Shown piece by piece: positions 12,000 to 22,695 of a stretch of 64,000 nt of DNA. The notes beneath the pieces are model-generated. The model saw nothing but the letters and a program-made list of their open reading frames with translations. It was not told the origin of the DNA and made no database searches. Where the stretch lies: NCBI GenBank assembly GCA_022495995.1, contig JAFEMH010002088.1, forward strand, positions 248,001 through 312,000. The letters are read 5' to 3'. Numbering within the stretch: the first letter of the stretch is position 1; every line of letters starts with the position of its first letter. The position numbers and the translations under genes are program-made. The DNA is from Adenophora triphylla var. japonica. Its lineage: Eukaryota; Streptophyta; Magnoliopsida; Asterales; Campanulaceae.

Positions 12000-12265
12000 A
12001 ACCAGTCCATAGACCAAACACCCTTGCAAAAAAAAAAAAACCAAGGCTCATGCAACACTTGTATTCATCTTGCATTGCATTCATAAAATAAAATCCTAAA
12101 TTATTACATTCCAAAAAAAGAGTGTGCATAAAAAAAAAAACAAACAAACATCAATAAAATCCTAAATTATTACATCCATAAAAAAAAAAAAGAAAAAAAA
12201 TGTACATAAGGCTGTACAAATCTAAATCTCAATCTCAAATCTCAAAAAAAAAAAAAAAAAATCAA
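12000..12265. repeat. A-tract region with a short direct repeat
   Basis: Several A runs of 10-18. The segment ATAAAATCCTAAATTATTACAT occurs twice, near 12083 and 12155. It separates the two antisense genes. Confidence 0.7.
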
Positions 12266-15200
12266 TCGGAGTCTCCGGTGCCCGATGTACGCCCCGGCCC
12301 CTCTTGCGACTCGGGCCCGCCTCCTCGGGAGCCACTGAAAATCTCGGACTCGGAATCGTCCTCGTCTCCGAGAAAGAGGCTCGTCGGGACCAACCGGCAC
12401 GCTACGATAGGGCAAGCGAGATCTGCGAAAAATCGTATCCGAAGGTGAAGGCGTCGGACTCTGGACGTACGAAGACGACCCGCCATGCGCCATACGTGTC
12501 CACTGCCCGTGTGGATCCCGAGAATGACGTGATCCGAAGGCAACACCGCGCGGGGATCGAGGAGAGGAGACAGAGGAGTCTCTGAAGAAGTCTACGAGCG
12601 AATAGGGAAGCCTCCCGTCGACGGCGCCGGCCGTGGTCGCCTCGCTCTAGCTGAGGAGCCCGCAAGCGACCATCCTCTGATGAATCTCTTGGCCCCGATC
12701 ACTTGCTTCGTCGGCTTCTCGACGACCACCTCCAGCGCACAAAAGCAAAAGCGTCAAAAAAGGGAAGTGATGCTAAAGATGATGAAACAAAAGAAAGAAA
12801 GGAAGAGGCAGAAGCGTAAAAAGCCATACCTTCATACCCGGACGAGGCCGGAAAGCTCGTGGAAGTCGCTCGGGCTGAGGGATCTGCACCCTCAATCGGA
12901 CCCCATCCTGGATATAGGAAAAATCCGTCAGGGTACCGCGGGATCCCAAGCCCCTCCCTATCCGGGACACGAGGCATCCTCGGCCTCCTCAAGACGAATG
13001 TCGCATATGGCTCAATCGCCACGAAATCCGAGAAGTCTTTGGCCGGCTCGGTAATCATCCCAGTCACGGACCGATCGCTCGGATGCATCATATCGGCGGG
13101 AGGCTCCACCGGTGTCCTCGGCGAGTTCACGCCATGCCGGCGCGTCACCCTCTCTCCCGAGATAATATGCATCGCGAGTCGGACCTCTCGAATCCTCCCA
13201 TTGCACAGTCCAAATCTCGGCGCCCTTCAGGTGCGCCACCTCGAAGCGATCCCGGGGAAGAATATCATCCCCTCATCTGTCTCGGCCTCCGTCAAAGGAA
13301 GGCAATCCGCGTACACAGAGTCGTACGCCCCCTGGAGCTTATCTTCTCCCGGGCATGCTTGGACCAAGGCTGCATGGCCGGATACGCCCCGACGTACTCC
13401 AGTGGCCGCCGCCACATCGTGACGTGAAAAAACTCCAACGCCCATACTGCGAAAGGTAAAAATCCAATCAATCCGGTGCGAAAGAAAAGTGCGTGCTCAA
13501 AAAAAAAAAAAAAAGAGGGAAAGCAAAAAGAGAGCTTATACCTCCGGGGCAAACTCGAAGCGGTACAAAGAGCTCACGACCTTCGGCTGTACCTATCAAG
13601 AGCAAAGTAAAGCTCTGCTAGCCCGGCCTCTCCCCACGAGACATCTCCGGCCGTCTCCATGTCCTCCAAGGACCTCAACAAGGCAAAGGCTGCCGTCCCC
13701 TCGGCATGCCCAAAGAGGGTGCTCGAAAAGGCAAACCACAAGAAGGCCACACAATCGATCGGCGCCTATCCTCTCCTCCCGGCCTCGTAGCTCGCTATGG
13801 TCTCCACAATCTTACCGTAGACCACGGCATACTCCATCCCCATCCCCTTTTTGGGAATAGGGAAAATCCCGAAGAGCACAGATCGGCATCGGCTGTAGCC
13901 ATCCCGCCACTCAATCTTTGCGTCCATTAAAGGACAGGCCCGTAATCGCAGCGTAATCGGAGGCGTAACCGTAGCCTCGCCCCGGAAGAAGTGAAAGGTG
14001 TGGGTCGCGTCCCACCAGTCTTTGCGCCGAGCAAACATCAAGCCCTTACTCTTAGGGAACTTGACCGGTCCCTCGAAGCACTCAACGAACTCCCGAGCCC
14101 CGTCTCGACAACAATGCTGTCTCGGACTCGGCAAAGCTCCTCGGCCCGCATTCGGAAGCCGGTCCCACAAGTCAATCACGGACTCCAGATCCTCGAGTCT
14201 TCATTTTGTTCGTTGCTCCGTCACAAAACGGTTTCCGCCCTGTAAAAAAAAAAAGAGAAAATGTCAAAAAGATTGCATTTGCACAAAAAAAAAGAAAGCA
14301 TACACATGCATTAAAAAAAAAATTTCGACAGCATAACAGCATACAATGAGCATAGCCCCATTTTTCTCACAGAGAAGACAGTTTTCAGCAAATCCCAATG
14401 CATTCATCAAAAAAAAAAAAAAGATGCATTCCTACGGAAGTAAAAACTCCGTCCCATTTTCATAAAATAACATGCATACCATCCATCATCTCAAAAAAAA
14501 AATTGCATACATGCATATCATCCATCTTACATGCAACGGGAGGAAAAATCCGTCCCACTTTTCAAAAAAAATATATTTATCCTAAACATACATACATCTC
14601 ATATTGGCAAAATGCCCATTCTTTCAAAAGCAAAATGCATGCATTGCATCATCACAATTCACAATATTTCAAAAAAAAATGTGTGGCAAAAATGCCAATT
14701 CTTTTCTCAAGCAAAATGCACATTTTGGGATACCCACAAATTCATTGCAACATGCATATCATCAAGATCAATATTCAATTTCGAAAAAAAAAATCATCAT
14801 CAACATGCAAGATTCAAATTTCAAAAAAAAAAAAAATCAAAGTCACAATTCACAATTTTCGAATTTTCACATGCAATTTTCGGATAAAAAAAATGTGGCA
14901 AAAATGTCAATTCTTTTCTCAAGCAAAATGCACATTTTGAGTTACCCATATACTCATTACAACATGCATAGCATCAAAATCAAAATCCAAGGCCAAGAAC
15001 ATGGTCATTTTCGAAATTTTCGAAAAAAAAAAGAATAAAAATCACCCAAAAATCAATGTCAAGCAAGAAATCGACAAGAGGATCAAGAGGATTCGAGGTA
15101 TACCGTTCGGAGATGCGGATCCGAAGCCCAATGTTGCCAAGCATCGGGGTAGGGCTCTTCCGCAATCGATTGCGAAAGATTGTAATGCCTCCTCATCCGG

Positions 15201-15271
15201 ACGAGCTCCAATCGTCTCTCCGCCACCGGGCCACGTCCTTGGCCTTGAAAAGCGCCTTCCCCGTGTTCCAT
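12250..15271 (-). pseudogene. Element A antisense gene 2: plant mobile domain-like protein, intron-containing
   Basis: Proposed exon 1 runs 15271 to 15104 (168 nt, 56 codons): MEHGEGAFQGQGRGPVAERR, then a W-rich stretch, ending at the donor ACG|GTATAC. An A-tract-rich intron (15103-14240) ends TTTTTTTTACAG. Exon 2 begins near 14239 and gives LESVIDLWDRLPNAGR, DWWDATHTFHFFRGEATVTPP (PMD FW/D...F...G motif), then CRSVLFGIFPIPKKGMGMEYAVVYG and EAGRRG. Further segments to about 12400 include DSVYADCLPLTEAE and HLKGAEIWTVQWEDSRG, separated by A-tracts that may be introns. An in-frame stop shortly after the acceptor and later frame changes make this copy look broken as assembled. A palindrome-TATA module lies 172 nt upstream. 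Confidence 0.6.
14240..15103 (-). other. Putative intron of antisense gene 2, A-tract rich
   Basis: It is bounded by GTATAC and ACAG on the minus strand. It contains many A8-A14 tracts and two imperfect copies (about 14685 and 14892) of a 90-nt segment beginning GTGGCAAAAATG and containing TCAAGCAAAATGCACATTTTG. Splicing is inferred from motifs only. Confidence 0.5.
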
Positions 15272-15415
15272 CGCTCGAAAAATCAAAGAAATCGGAAGAT
15301 TTTCGAAGCTTTTTGGCCTTCAATAGAGGTTCTCCTCGGTTCTCTCTCTCTCTCCCTCGTAAGTGCAGAAAAAACTGTAAAACTGAATGGGGAAGAAGAA
15401 AAGGGCGTTGGCCCT

Positions 15416-15457
15416 AATTAATACCCCTGACTTTCAGCTCCTATCCGCGCGGATAGG
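15416..15457 (-). promoter_or_regulatory. Promoter-like module upstream of antisense gene 2
   Basis: An 18-bp perfect palindrome CCTATCCGCGCGGATAGG (15440-15457), then AAAGTCAGG (15426-15434 on the minus strand), then TATTAATT (15416-15423). Order and spacing match the LTR promoter at 508-549. The ATG of exon 1 is about 170 nt downstream, at 15271. Confidence 0.6.
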
Positions 15458-15580
15458 ATTGCAAGGGTCAAAATGACCCTTTTGCTCCTTAAAATTTCAG
15501 GACTCTGCAATTCAGTCCCCAACTTGACAGAGTTAACCAAAGTTAACCAAAGTCAGCCCCTTGTCAAGAAAATCCTTCCC

Positions 15581-16250
15581 GGCAGTCAAACGTAAGACCG
15601 AGTGCCCTGAGAAAGATAACGAGATCCCGTATCTTTCATCAAAATTACCCCCGGCAGTAAAACGTAAGACCGAGTGCTCTGAGAAAGATAACGAGATCCC
15701 ATATCTTTCATCAAAATCTTCCCCGGCAGTCAAACGTAAGACCGAGTGCCCCGAGAAAGATAACGAGATCCCGTATCTTTCATCAAAATCTTCCCTAAGC
15801 GGTAAACGTAAGACCGAGTGCCCTGAGAAAGATAACGAGATCCCGTATCTTTCATCAAAATCTTCCCCGGCAGTAAAACGTAAGACCGAGTGCCCTGAGA
15901 AAGATAACGAGATCCCGTATCTTTCATCAAAATCTTCCCCGGCAGTCAAACGTAAGACCGAGTGCCCCGAGAAAGATAACGGATCCCGTATCTTTCATCA
16001 AAATCATTCCCCGGCAGTAAAACGTAAGACCGATCTCCCTGAGAAAGATAACGAGATCCCGTATCTTTCATCAAAATCATCCAACGGCAGTCAAACGTAA
16101 GACCGATCTTCTCGAGAAAGATAACGAGATCCCGTATCTTTCATCAAAATCATCCAACGGCAGTCAAACGTAAGACCGATCTCCTCGAGAAAGATAACGA
16201 GATCCCGTATCTTTCATCAAAATCATCCAACGGCAGTCAAACGTAAGACC
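15581..16250 (+). repeat. 72-bp tandem repeat array of element A
   Basis: About nine units, each starting near GGCAGTCAAACGTAAGACCG and containing GAGAAAGATAACGAGATCCC and TATCTTTCATC. Units start at 15581, 15653, 15725, about 15797, 15869, 15941 and so on; small indels occur after 15970. Because 72 is divisible by three, both strands stay open across much of the array (a 24-residue repeat), which is a by-product of the period rather than evidence for a protein. Arrays just upstream of the 3' LTR are common in Tat-lineage elements. Confidence 0.93.
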
Positions 16251-16479
16251 AATTCCCCAGACGAATACGTCTGATTTTCCCCAGCAAAGGCTAACGAAAT
16301 CCCCAGCAAAGTTAACGGAATCCCAAAAGCCAACGGAATCTCGAGTAGTACTCGAACTACGAAAGGGCTTGATTCCCACTAGGGATACGTAGGTAGCCTA
16401 TCATTAGGTCCAGCCCCCCGACCAAAACGGTCACCCTCTCCTTCGGCAGCAGACGAAGTCCACCGAAAGGCCTTTCCAA

Positions 16480-16925
16480 ATTAAGGTCCGAGGCGCCTAA
16501 AAAGCCATCATCATTAAGGACCGAGGCACCTAAAAAGCCATCATCATTAAGGACCGAGGCACCTAAGAATCCATCGTCACCCAGGGTTCGAGGCACCTAA
16601 AACGCCATCTCCAAGATTCGAGGCACCTAAAAGGCCATCATCATCAAGGTTCGAGGCACCTAAAACGCCATCTCCAAGGTTCGAGGCACCTAAAACGCCA
16701 TCTCCAAGGTTTGAGGCACCTAAGACGCTATCACTAGGAAAGCGATAAATCGCAATCATCCCCAGCAGAGACCGAAAATGGTCATCCCTATCCCCAGCGG
16801 AGCGGATACCCATCAGACCGAAAATGGTCATCTCTTATCCCCAGCAGAGTTTCTTTCCAGCAACCGACTGCAGAACTCGCTCATCAGGTTCGAGGCACCT
16901 AAAACGCCATCATCTCCAGGGTCAA
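16480..16925 (+). repeat. Second tandem array, GAGGCACCTAAAA units
   Basis: Units of about 33-36 bp built on GAGGCACCTAAAAMGCCATC with variable CATCATCAAGG tails. They are densest at 16485-16735, with one more copy at about 16890. Between them, 'CCCCAGC(A/G)GAG' and 'GACCGAAAATGGTCAT' are also duplicated. Confidence 0.88.
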
Positions 16926-17068
16926 AGATCCGAACTACGACTGGCTTGATTCCTCTTAAGGATACGTAGGTAGCCTATCGCTAGGTTCAGCCACCCGATC
17001 ACTCGATCATCCTGCCAAATATGGAGCCTTACTCTTATCGACGACCCCGCTTCCTTCGAAAGCGCCGT

Positions 17069-17082
17069 CGCCGAGGGGCTAC
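17069..17082 (+). other. Polypurine tract of element A
   Basis: CGCCGAGGGGCTAC directly abuts the TGTAAG start of the 3' LTR, the expected place for the plus-strand primer. It is purine-rich only in its central GAGGGG. Confidence 0.65.
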
Positions 17083-18348
17083 TGTAAGTGCTCCAATTTG
17101 AGCTTGTTAGAATTTTCGTTAGAAAATTAACGAAAGTCATAACAATTACTAACATTCCTAACAATCCTAACTTTTCTAACAAAGTAAGGGTAAAATGGGC
17201 ATTGCTATTTAGAGTTAAACCTTCCAAGGAATCTCAAAAAGCAAAAGAATTAAGAAAATCCCGAAACAGCAAGTTGAAAAACATTTTCTGCTGAGATTTT
17301 TGAATTTTATTCCTTGTGTCCAAAGCTGGAGCTGCATTTAATGAACAGTGCACGCCAAGCGGACCAATCCGCGCGGATGACTTTGTAAAGTCAGGAGGGC
17401 TATAAATTGAGCCCTCCAGTCACAAAAATAGAGAGCAACAACACATTTTGCACCGAACCTCTGGCGAAATATAGAGAGAAAACAGTGAGAATTCACTTGA
17501 ATTGTCACCATTTTCTCTCCAATCTTTCCCAATTCATACTCATCCATTCACTCTCATATTAAAGCCCTAAACACTCATACATACAAGCCAAACACTCAAG
17601 AACACAAGGAAGATTGGTAAACCCTCCTTCTCCTAACCCTAAATCTCAACCATGCATGCATTTGCAAACTACAAAATGTAGTTCTTTCATCTTCTTGCTC
17701 TAGATCTAAGAAGATCACCATGGAAGACCATCTCCATGGATGATCTTCTACAAAGATCAAAATTATTTTCAAGTTCTCTTACTTTCTTGCAAAGAAAACT
17801 CATTTTCAAAACCCTAAAAACCATTTTCAAGCATAAAATCTCATTTTCAAAGGATAAAAATCCCCTTCCCAAGCAAATGAAATGCTTAGTCCTAATGTAC
17901 CCCAAGGATGGTTTGGTATAGTTGATTCACCACTAAAATGTCTAGTGATCACTAACCAAAACCTAGGGAAATGGGGACAAGCATGGATGCAAAACCCCCT
18001 TTAAAATCATATTCTCCTTCTTGGGAAGTTGCTGTCCAGTAGTAATTTTCCCAGACCTCAGTCCATTGTCTTAATTTTTGTACACAGATGAACTTGGAAT
18101 TTGGTGTTGACTACAAAACACTTTTTGTAGCCAACATCCAGAGATTTCCAGACATATTTTTACTTTATTTTTTGGGTGCACACTAACGTCCTTCCCGGCG
18201 TGTAACATGACCTCCGAACCTAAATCTCTGATCTCGGGCTTTTTTCAAAGTTTTGGCCCTCAAAATTAAAATGGCGTGGCGACTCCGTTTCGTTGATTTT
18301 TTCAAATAAAAAATGGGAAAATTTTCGATACATTCACACATCATCACA
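17083..18348 (+). repeat. 3' LTR of element A (1,266 bp, internal deletion)
   Basis: Identical in layout to the 5' LTR, with TATA at 17400-17408. Relative to the 5' copy it lacks 458 bp; both deletion edges in the 5' copy carry GGGTG (1315-1319 and 1773-1777), so the loss looks microhomology-mediated. Outside the gap I count three substitutions (near 17362, 17431 and 18249). Confidence 0.95.
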
Positions 18349-18353
18349 TGATC
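18349..18353. repeat. Target site duplication TGATC, right of element A
   Basis: Second copy of the 5-bp duplication; see 219-223. Confidence 0.92.
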
Positions 18354-19363
18354 CTGTATAAATCACTGGTTAGTTTTTCAAAGACTCTATTGCAAGAAAA
18401 TTGATTAGTAAATATATTGATGAGTTGAGAATAATATCCAATAGAGCCTAGGGGTTGGTTGATAAGCCAACGCAGGGCTGCCCCAGTCAAGGTGGAACCA
18501 AACCCCATATAAAGGCAGGCTTCCTTGAATTGCAAGGGGATATGAATCACGTCCATCTTCTCCTGGTACAAAGCGATATGCTCCAGTGGATCGGTTGTCC
18601 CATCATATTGCTTCATATGTTGAACGGTGAACTTTTTTGGTATCACTATGTTGGCAATAGTTGGGCTAAAACGTGACTCATTGTAACAGGTTGGAGAGGC
18701 TTGGTGGTATGGAAGGGTAATCCCAGGCACGTTCATCACCATTTCTCTCAATTCTTGTAACTGGCGGTTCACTGTATTTCCTGAATCAGGGTTAGCAGCA
18801 ACATAAAAAGTATTAAAATCAATTTGAGGGTTAACACTCCCTGTTGGCCCAGGAGGAATGGGTGTTACGTAAGTTGCTGCAGTGGATTGGCCAGCTTCAG
18901 GTTTGGAGATCACAATATCAGTGGATGCACTGATCATTGGTATAAACCCTAAATTATCAGTCAATATCCCCATATCCCTATCAAAGGTGAGCCTCCTGGG
19001 TTGGATTGGGGAGAACATGCTGGAACCCACGGTGGGATTTACACCTTGAAACGCTCCAGGCGGCACATAAGGGTTTGATTTGGATGGCCCAGATTGTAAG
19101 GCAGATACTTCACGTTGCAACCTGGTAAAATTGTTCATGAGCATGTTGGAAGTATCGATCTGTAGCATCACCTAGCGCCTTAACTCGGCCATTGTATCTA
19201 TCAAGCTAGACAGGACATCAGCTGGAATCCCTTGTGTAGGTGCACCAGAGGACCCTCCTTGGATTTGGATCATACTGGTAGTGGTACCAACATTTTGGCC
19301 TGAGGTAGCTGTTCCGGCGGCGGCTCCTAGTGAGGTCACAGCAGATGACATTCCGGTGGACAT
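18354..19363 (-). pseudogene. gag: Element B gag, N-terminal part (split by element A)
   Basis: The ATG at 19363 starts MSTGMSSAVTSLGAAAG, a Thr/Gly/Ser-rich N-terminus. An in-frame TAG at about 19171 follows DTMAELRR. The frame then runs on as VMLQIDTSNMLMNNFTRLQREVSAL and reaches the gag core: HMKQYDGTTDPLEHIALYQ, LTGAALRWLINQP and TNQFSCNRVFEKLTSDLYRI. There it is cut by element A and continues at 218-1. It is the capsid gene of a Ty3/gypsy element of Tat type. The single stop (CGC TAG GTG) could be a C-to-T change of CAG. Confidence 0.85.
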
Positions 19364-19394
19364 CTTGAGTATCTTCAATTAATCAAAAGACCAA

Positions 19395-19415
19395 TGGGCC
19401 CCTCGGTGGGCGCCA
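19395..19415 (-). other. Primer binding site of element B
   Basis: On the minus strand TGGCGCCCACCGAGGGGCC begins three bases after the LTR end. TGGCGCC...GGGGCC-type primer sites are common in plant gypsy elements. The primer tRNA is not identified here. Confidence 0.7.
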
Positions 19416-19418
19416 AAT

Positions 19419-19971
19419 TGTTTAGGTCAAATTCAAGCAACTCAACTTCAAAGGAAAAGATAGGGCACAATGGAATATGACAATGTAAATTCAAGATGTG
19501 TCAACAAGGAATTTAACGAGGAAAACCCTTGAACAACTTGTTCGCCGGCATAAAACCTCGGAACAATGGAATATTATTAGTTTCGTGATGGTGGAGAGAA
19601 AATGCAAGTACAATGCGTATTTTTCAACTAAGTACATGAGTGTGTGTTTTTACAGGTGTTTCTTGTTTAAATACAAATAGAAATAACGGTCACAACAAGA
19701 TAAATGTAATCCCTCCTTTGGTGCCACAAATCTCGCAGGTGGTTGATGAGCCATATATCCGTTGTGATTTTAACAAGGGAATGTTTGTTGACAGCTTCTT
19801 CCTTTGACTCGGTCCATAACGTTGGCGAGGTCCAAGGAACGGTCCCTATAATTTCGCCCTTCAATAACTACCGTCAATGTATAGAGCCCTTCAAGTTGCA
19901 AAGCAAAGTTGTCATTACAGGATGAAAAGTCAAGATGTAACATGTTGTTCACAGATTTTCTATCCCGAACA
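19419..19971 (-). repeat. 5' LTR of element B (553 bp)
   Basis: Plus-strand ends are TGTTTAGG and CCCGAACA (inverted TGTT/AACA). It lies next to the PBS and gag. Only one LTR is in the window, so the outer edge at 19971 rests on the TGTT...AACA ends and on element C sequence resuming nearby. Confidence 0.65.
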
Positions 19972-20204
19972 CTATCGAGCTCGGCAGCTATTTCCCCGTT
20001 GGAGGCCTCTTAGTTTTGATTGGCTGGGAGGCATAGGTTGCCTATGATGATTTGGTCGACCAAAAATTTATCTGTCGCGACCCACATATTTTCAGAGGGA
20101 TGTGTCGGCTCATTCATAAAGTGTTCATGTGAGTGATAGGTCGCCTCTTCAACACATTGAATCGTTGATAATCTGGAAGTAGTGGTGACAGATTTTGAGA
20201 ACTT

Positions 20205-20735
20205 TCAGCTCACCTCTAGAGTGTCAATTTCCAATTCTCTCTTCTTCTTGGATCGAAGCACGTGATCTGGGTACTCTCTAGTTGTGCTTAGGACGCACCC
20301 CACTCCCAGCATGGTGGGAAATTTGACCCCCTGATGGGGGATTGAAGGTACCATCCCTAGAGTGACATGTCCAGGTATACCCAATATAGCATGGTAATCA
20401 CTTATAACGTCAATGACTATAAATGTTACCTTAGCTGTTGTTCTCAAAGGATGTAGCTCGATGTCGACCTCCAAATCTATCTATCCCTTGGTGTCAACCC
20501 TGTGATTGGTGAAGCCCTCTATTCGACCTGAATAAGGTGACAACCTTGCATCTGTCAATCCCATGTCGAGGAAGGTTTTGTAGTAGAGGATGTCCTTGCA
20601 GGCCCCCTTGTCGACCAAAATTCGGCTTGACATGCAATCATCAATTAGCCCCGGAATCATCAAAAATTGCTCCCTTGCAGTCACGCTGGCCGCCAGCTCG
20701 TAGGGATAGAAACTGATCACCTCATATTTAACACA
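20205..20735 (-). pseudogene. Element C aspartic protease
   Basis: The minus-strand frame MISFYPYELAASVTAREQ...CMSSRILVDKGACKDILYYKTF...RIEGFTNHRVDTKG is followed by an in-frame stop at 20480, then VDIELHPLRTTAKVTF, DYHAILGIPGHVTLG and VLSTTREYPDHVLRSKKKRELE. It lines up with the protease of element D. The expected active-site DTG reads DKG here (residues around LVDKGA), which would abolish activity. The family role is processing of gag-pol. Confidence 0.75.
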
Positions 20736-20866
20736 GCTTCTGGGGGCACATAGGGAGCTTTACTTAGTTGAAAAATCTTGTGCTTGAGGGCAGTGTTGCT
20801 CGTCTCCTCAGCGATCACACCCAAAGTCAGTCTATGTTGCCTTGGCTCAGGGACACCTCTTGTAGG

Positions 20867-22632
20867 TCAATTTCTTCCAGCAGGACGATCTTCCTTCACA
20901 AACCTTTCCAACCTTCCTTCATCCACCCACTTTTGGATGATCCTCTTCAAACTCATACATTCCTCAGTTGTGTGCCTGATATCCTTGTGATACTCACAGT
21001 ATCTACTGTTGTCCCTTCTGAATTTATTTTGAGCATTCATCGGGGCAAGAGGGCCTAGGTCGACTGTGTTCATGATTTCAGTTCGACTAACTGTGAGTGG
21101 GGTGAAGCTTTCAGGGACTCTTTCTGTCACCCTAGTTCTGTTTTTACCCTTGTTGTCGTTGTTTTTCACAAGTCCCCCTTTTGTCGGCTCACTAGCTTCA
21201 GAATGCTTTGAGCCCCTGTCTTTCTTTCTTTCTTTTCTATCCTCAGCCACGACCACATCATAGGCCCTCTCAAACAGCTCCTTCCTCGTGGTTGCCCTCC
21301 TAACTTGGAGCTCGTAATCCAAATCAGGAGAGGACACTCCATTTCTAAAATAGTTAATAACTTCTCTATCCGTGAGGTCCTCCTCAATCTGATCGACCAA
21401 CTCCTTAAACCGTGTTAAATAACTCATGGTACTCTCTGTTTTACCTTAAATCATGTTGTTTGGGTCGGTGACTGTCTTCTTATGAGCCCAGCTGTAGAGA
21501 ATATGTCCAAGAATTTCTTCCTCATATAATCCCATGAGGTGATACATCCAGTGGTCAGGCCGCGAAACCAAATCAGTGTTGCACCTGTGAAGGTGTTGGT
21601 TAATGCCTTGCACAGCATGTCATCCTCAGAAGCGACCAAGCACATATTTGCCTCAAACTGCTGCATATGATTCAAGGCATTGGTCGTGCCTGAAAACTTC
21701 TCTAACACGGGTAACTTGAAACCTGCAGGAGGCCTTTGGTCGAGCATCTCCTTAGACAAAGGTCAAAGAGTGCAGTCATTTCGTTCGACCTTTTCATTGG
21801 TTTCCTTTCTGTCTGCCTCCATGCTATCCAACCACCTTTTCAAGTTAAGAAGCTCCTTAGAATCCAGGTCGTTTCTTTGATGGAAGATAGAGTTAGATTT
21901 TTGTCTCTCCTCCCGATAGGGTTCCCTTCTAGATAGGGTCCTATGTGTCTCATTCCGTGGGGGAGTCACCTCTCTCCTTTCTTGATGGGATAGCGATCTT
22001 TCTCCCCTTGTTGGCGACCTACGACGAACCCTGTCAGCTTCGAGCTGCCTCCTTTGAGCTGAGTCGGCCTCTTGTTCCCTTTGCTGGTTGAGCCTATCCC
22101 TTAGATCGCCAGTTAGGTCTATGAAATTGTGGGAGGGAGGAGGCATTCCGTTCTTCCTTTCTTCACCAAACGGTCTAGGACCTCCGTTAGTCCGTCTATG
22201 AGATATGAGAGATGGGGCTACTCTTTGTGATCTTCTATCATCCTTGTTAGGAGACTCAGACATCTCGAGCAACTCATCTTGCACATCGAGCAAGCTCTGT
22301 AGTATCCTAGCCCGCTCCAGTAGAATATCCTTCCTACTAGGGTGAGTAGTTGAGGGACCTGCAATGTCGCCTGCAACTGTTCGACCTATTTGGACTTTCT
22401 TAGCTTGTTGGCTTACCTCTTGATCGGGCGTGGGCCTTTTCTGCCTTCTCCCATCTTGTATGCCCGCACCGTCAGCCACGCTGTTGGAGCGAGTGGCCCT
22501 ACTAGTGGGATTGCCCGGCGAAGGAGGCGGCAAGTTTGCAGTGCGATTTTCAGCACCTGCCTCAGCGTTTCTACCTGCATTCCCAATCGTTAGATTACTG
22601 GAGGAAGTTGCAGTATGACCATCGGACACCAT
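20867..22632 (-). pseudogene. gag: Element C gag (two stops/frameshift)
   Basis: The ATG at 22632 starts MVSDGHTATSSSNLTIG. The 289-codon N-terminal part is charged (RRSPTRGERSLSHQERRE) and ends at a stop near 21763. It continues as PLSKEMLDQRPPAGFKLPVL, LEKFSGTTNALNHMQQFEAN and ATLIWFRGLTTGCITSW to about 21451, then after a frame change MSYLTRFKELVDQIEEDLTD, SRYCEYHKDIRHTTEECMSL (zinc-like CX2-H-x-H-x-C) and WVDEGRLERFVKED to 20867. Element D has the same gag type (VPLLEKYSGSTNAR, REVINCFRNGISS). Confidence 0.85.
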
Positions 22633-22673
22633 GTTTGTGGTTTGAGTAAAGTTTCAAGGTCTAGCGTTTATCG

Positions 22674-22695
22674 TTTCCCGACAATGGAACCAAAC
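22674..22695 (-). other. Primer binding site of element C
   Basis: On the minus strand GTTTGGTTCCATTGTCGGGA directly follows the LTR. Element D has the same motif at 47022-47041. The cognate tRNA is not identified. Confidence 0.65.

Larger units (their letters stand above)
224..18348 (+). mobile_element. Element A: Ogre/Tat-like LTR retrotransposon, recently inserted, pol-deleted
   Basis: An 18,125-bp element with TG...CA LTRs (224-1947 and 17083-18348), TSD TGATC, a PBS at 1949 and a PPT at 17069. It lies inside gag of element B. Sense order is: unrecognised leader, gag core, acidic gag tail, aspartic protease, RT leader fused to the second half of integrase, A-rich spacer, two antisense genes with plant-mobile-domain similarity, a 72-bp tandem array, a 34-bp tandem array, PPT. 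Reverse transcriptase, RNase H and the N-terminal half of integrase are absent, so the copy is non-autonomous. By my reading the LTRs differ at three positions over 1,266 aligned bases plus one 458-bp deletion, so insertion is recent. Size, PBS type and antisense genes fit the Ogre/Tat lineage; the exact family is inferred. Confidence 0.93.
18354..19971 (-). mobile_element. Element B: Tat-like gypsy element, 5' end (interrupted, continues at 1-218 and beyond)
   Basis: The 5' LTR (19419-19971), PBS and gag lie on the minus strand. Element A sits inside gag. The 3' part lies beyond the left edge of the window. It is itself inserted into element C directly after that element's protease region. 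Confidence 0.8.

Noticed and set aside
15533..16100. 179- and 138-codon ORFs on opposite strands across the 72-bp array
   Set aside because: Open frames follow from a period divisible by three; no start context or known domain.
15581..16740. CRISPR-like appearance of regularly spaced repeats
   Set aside because: Units abut directly with no unique spacers, no cas genes, and the host is a plant.
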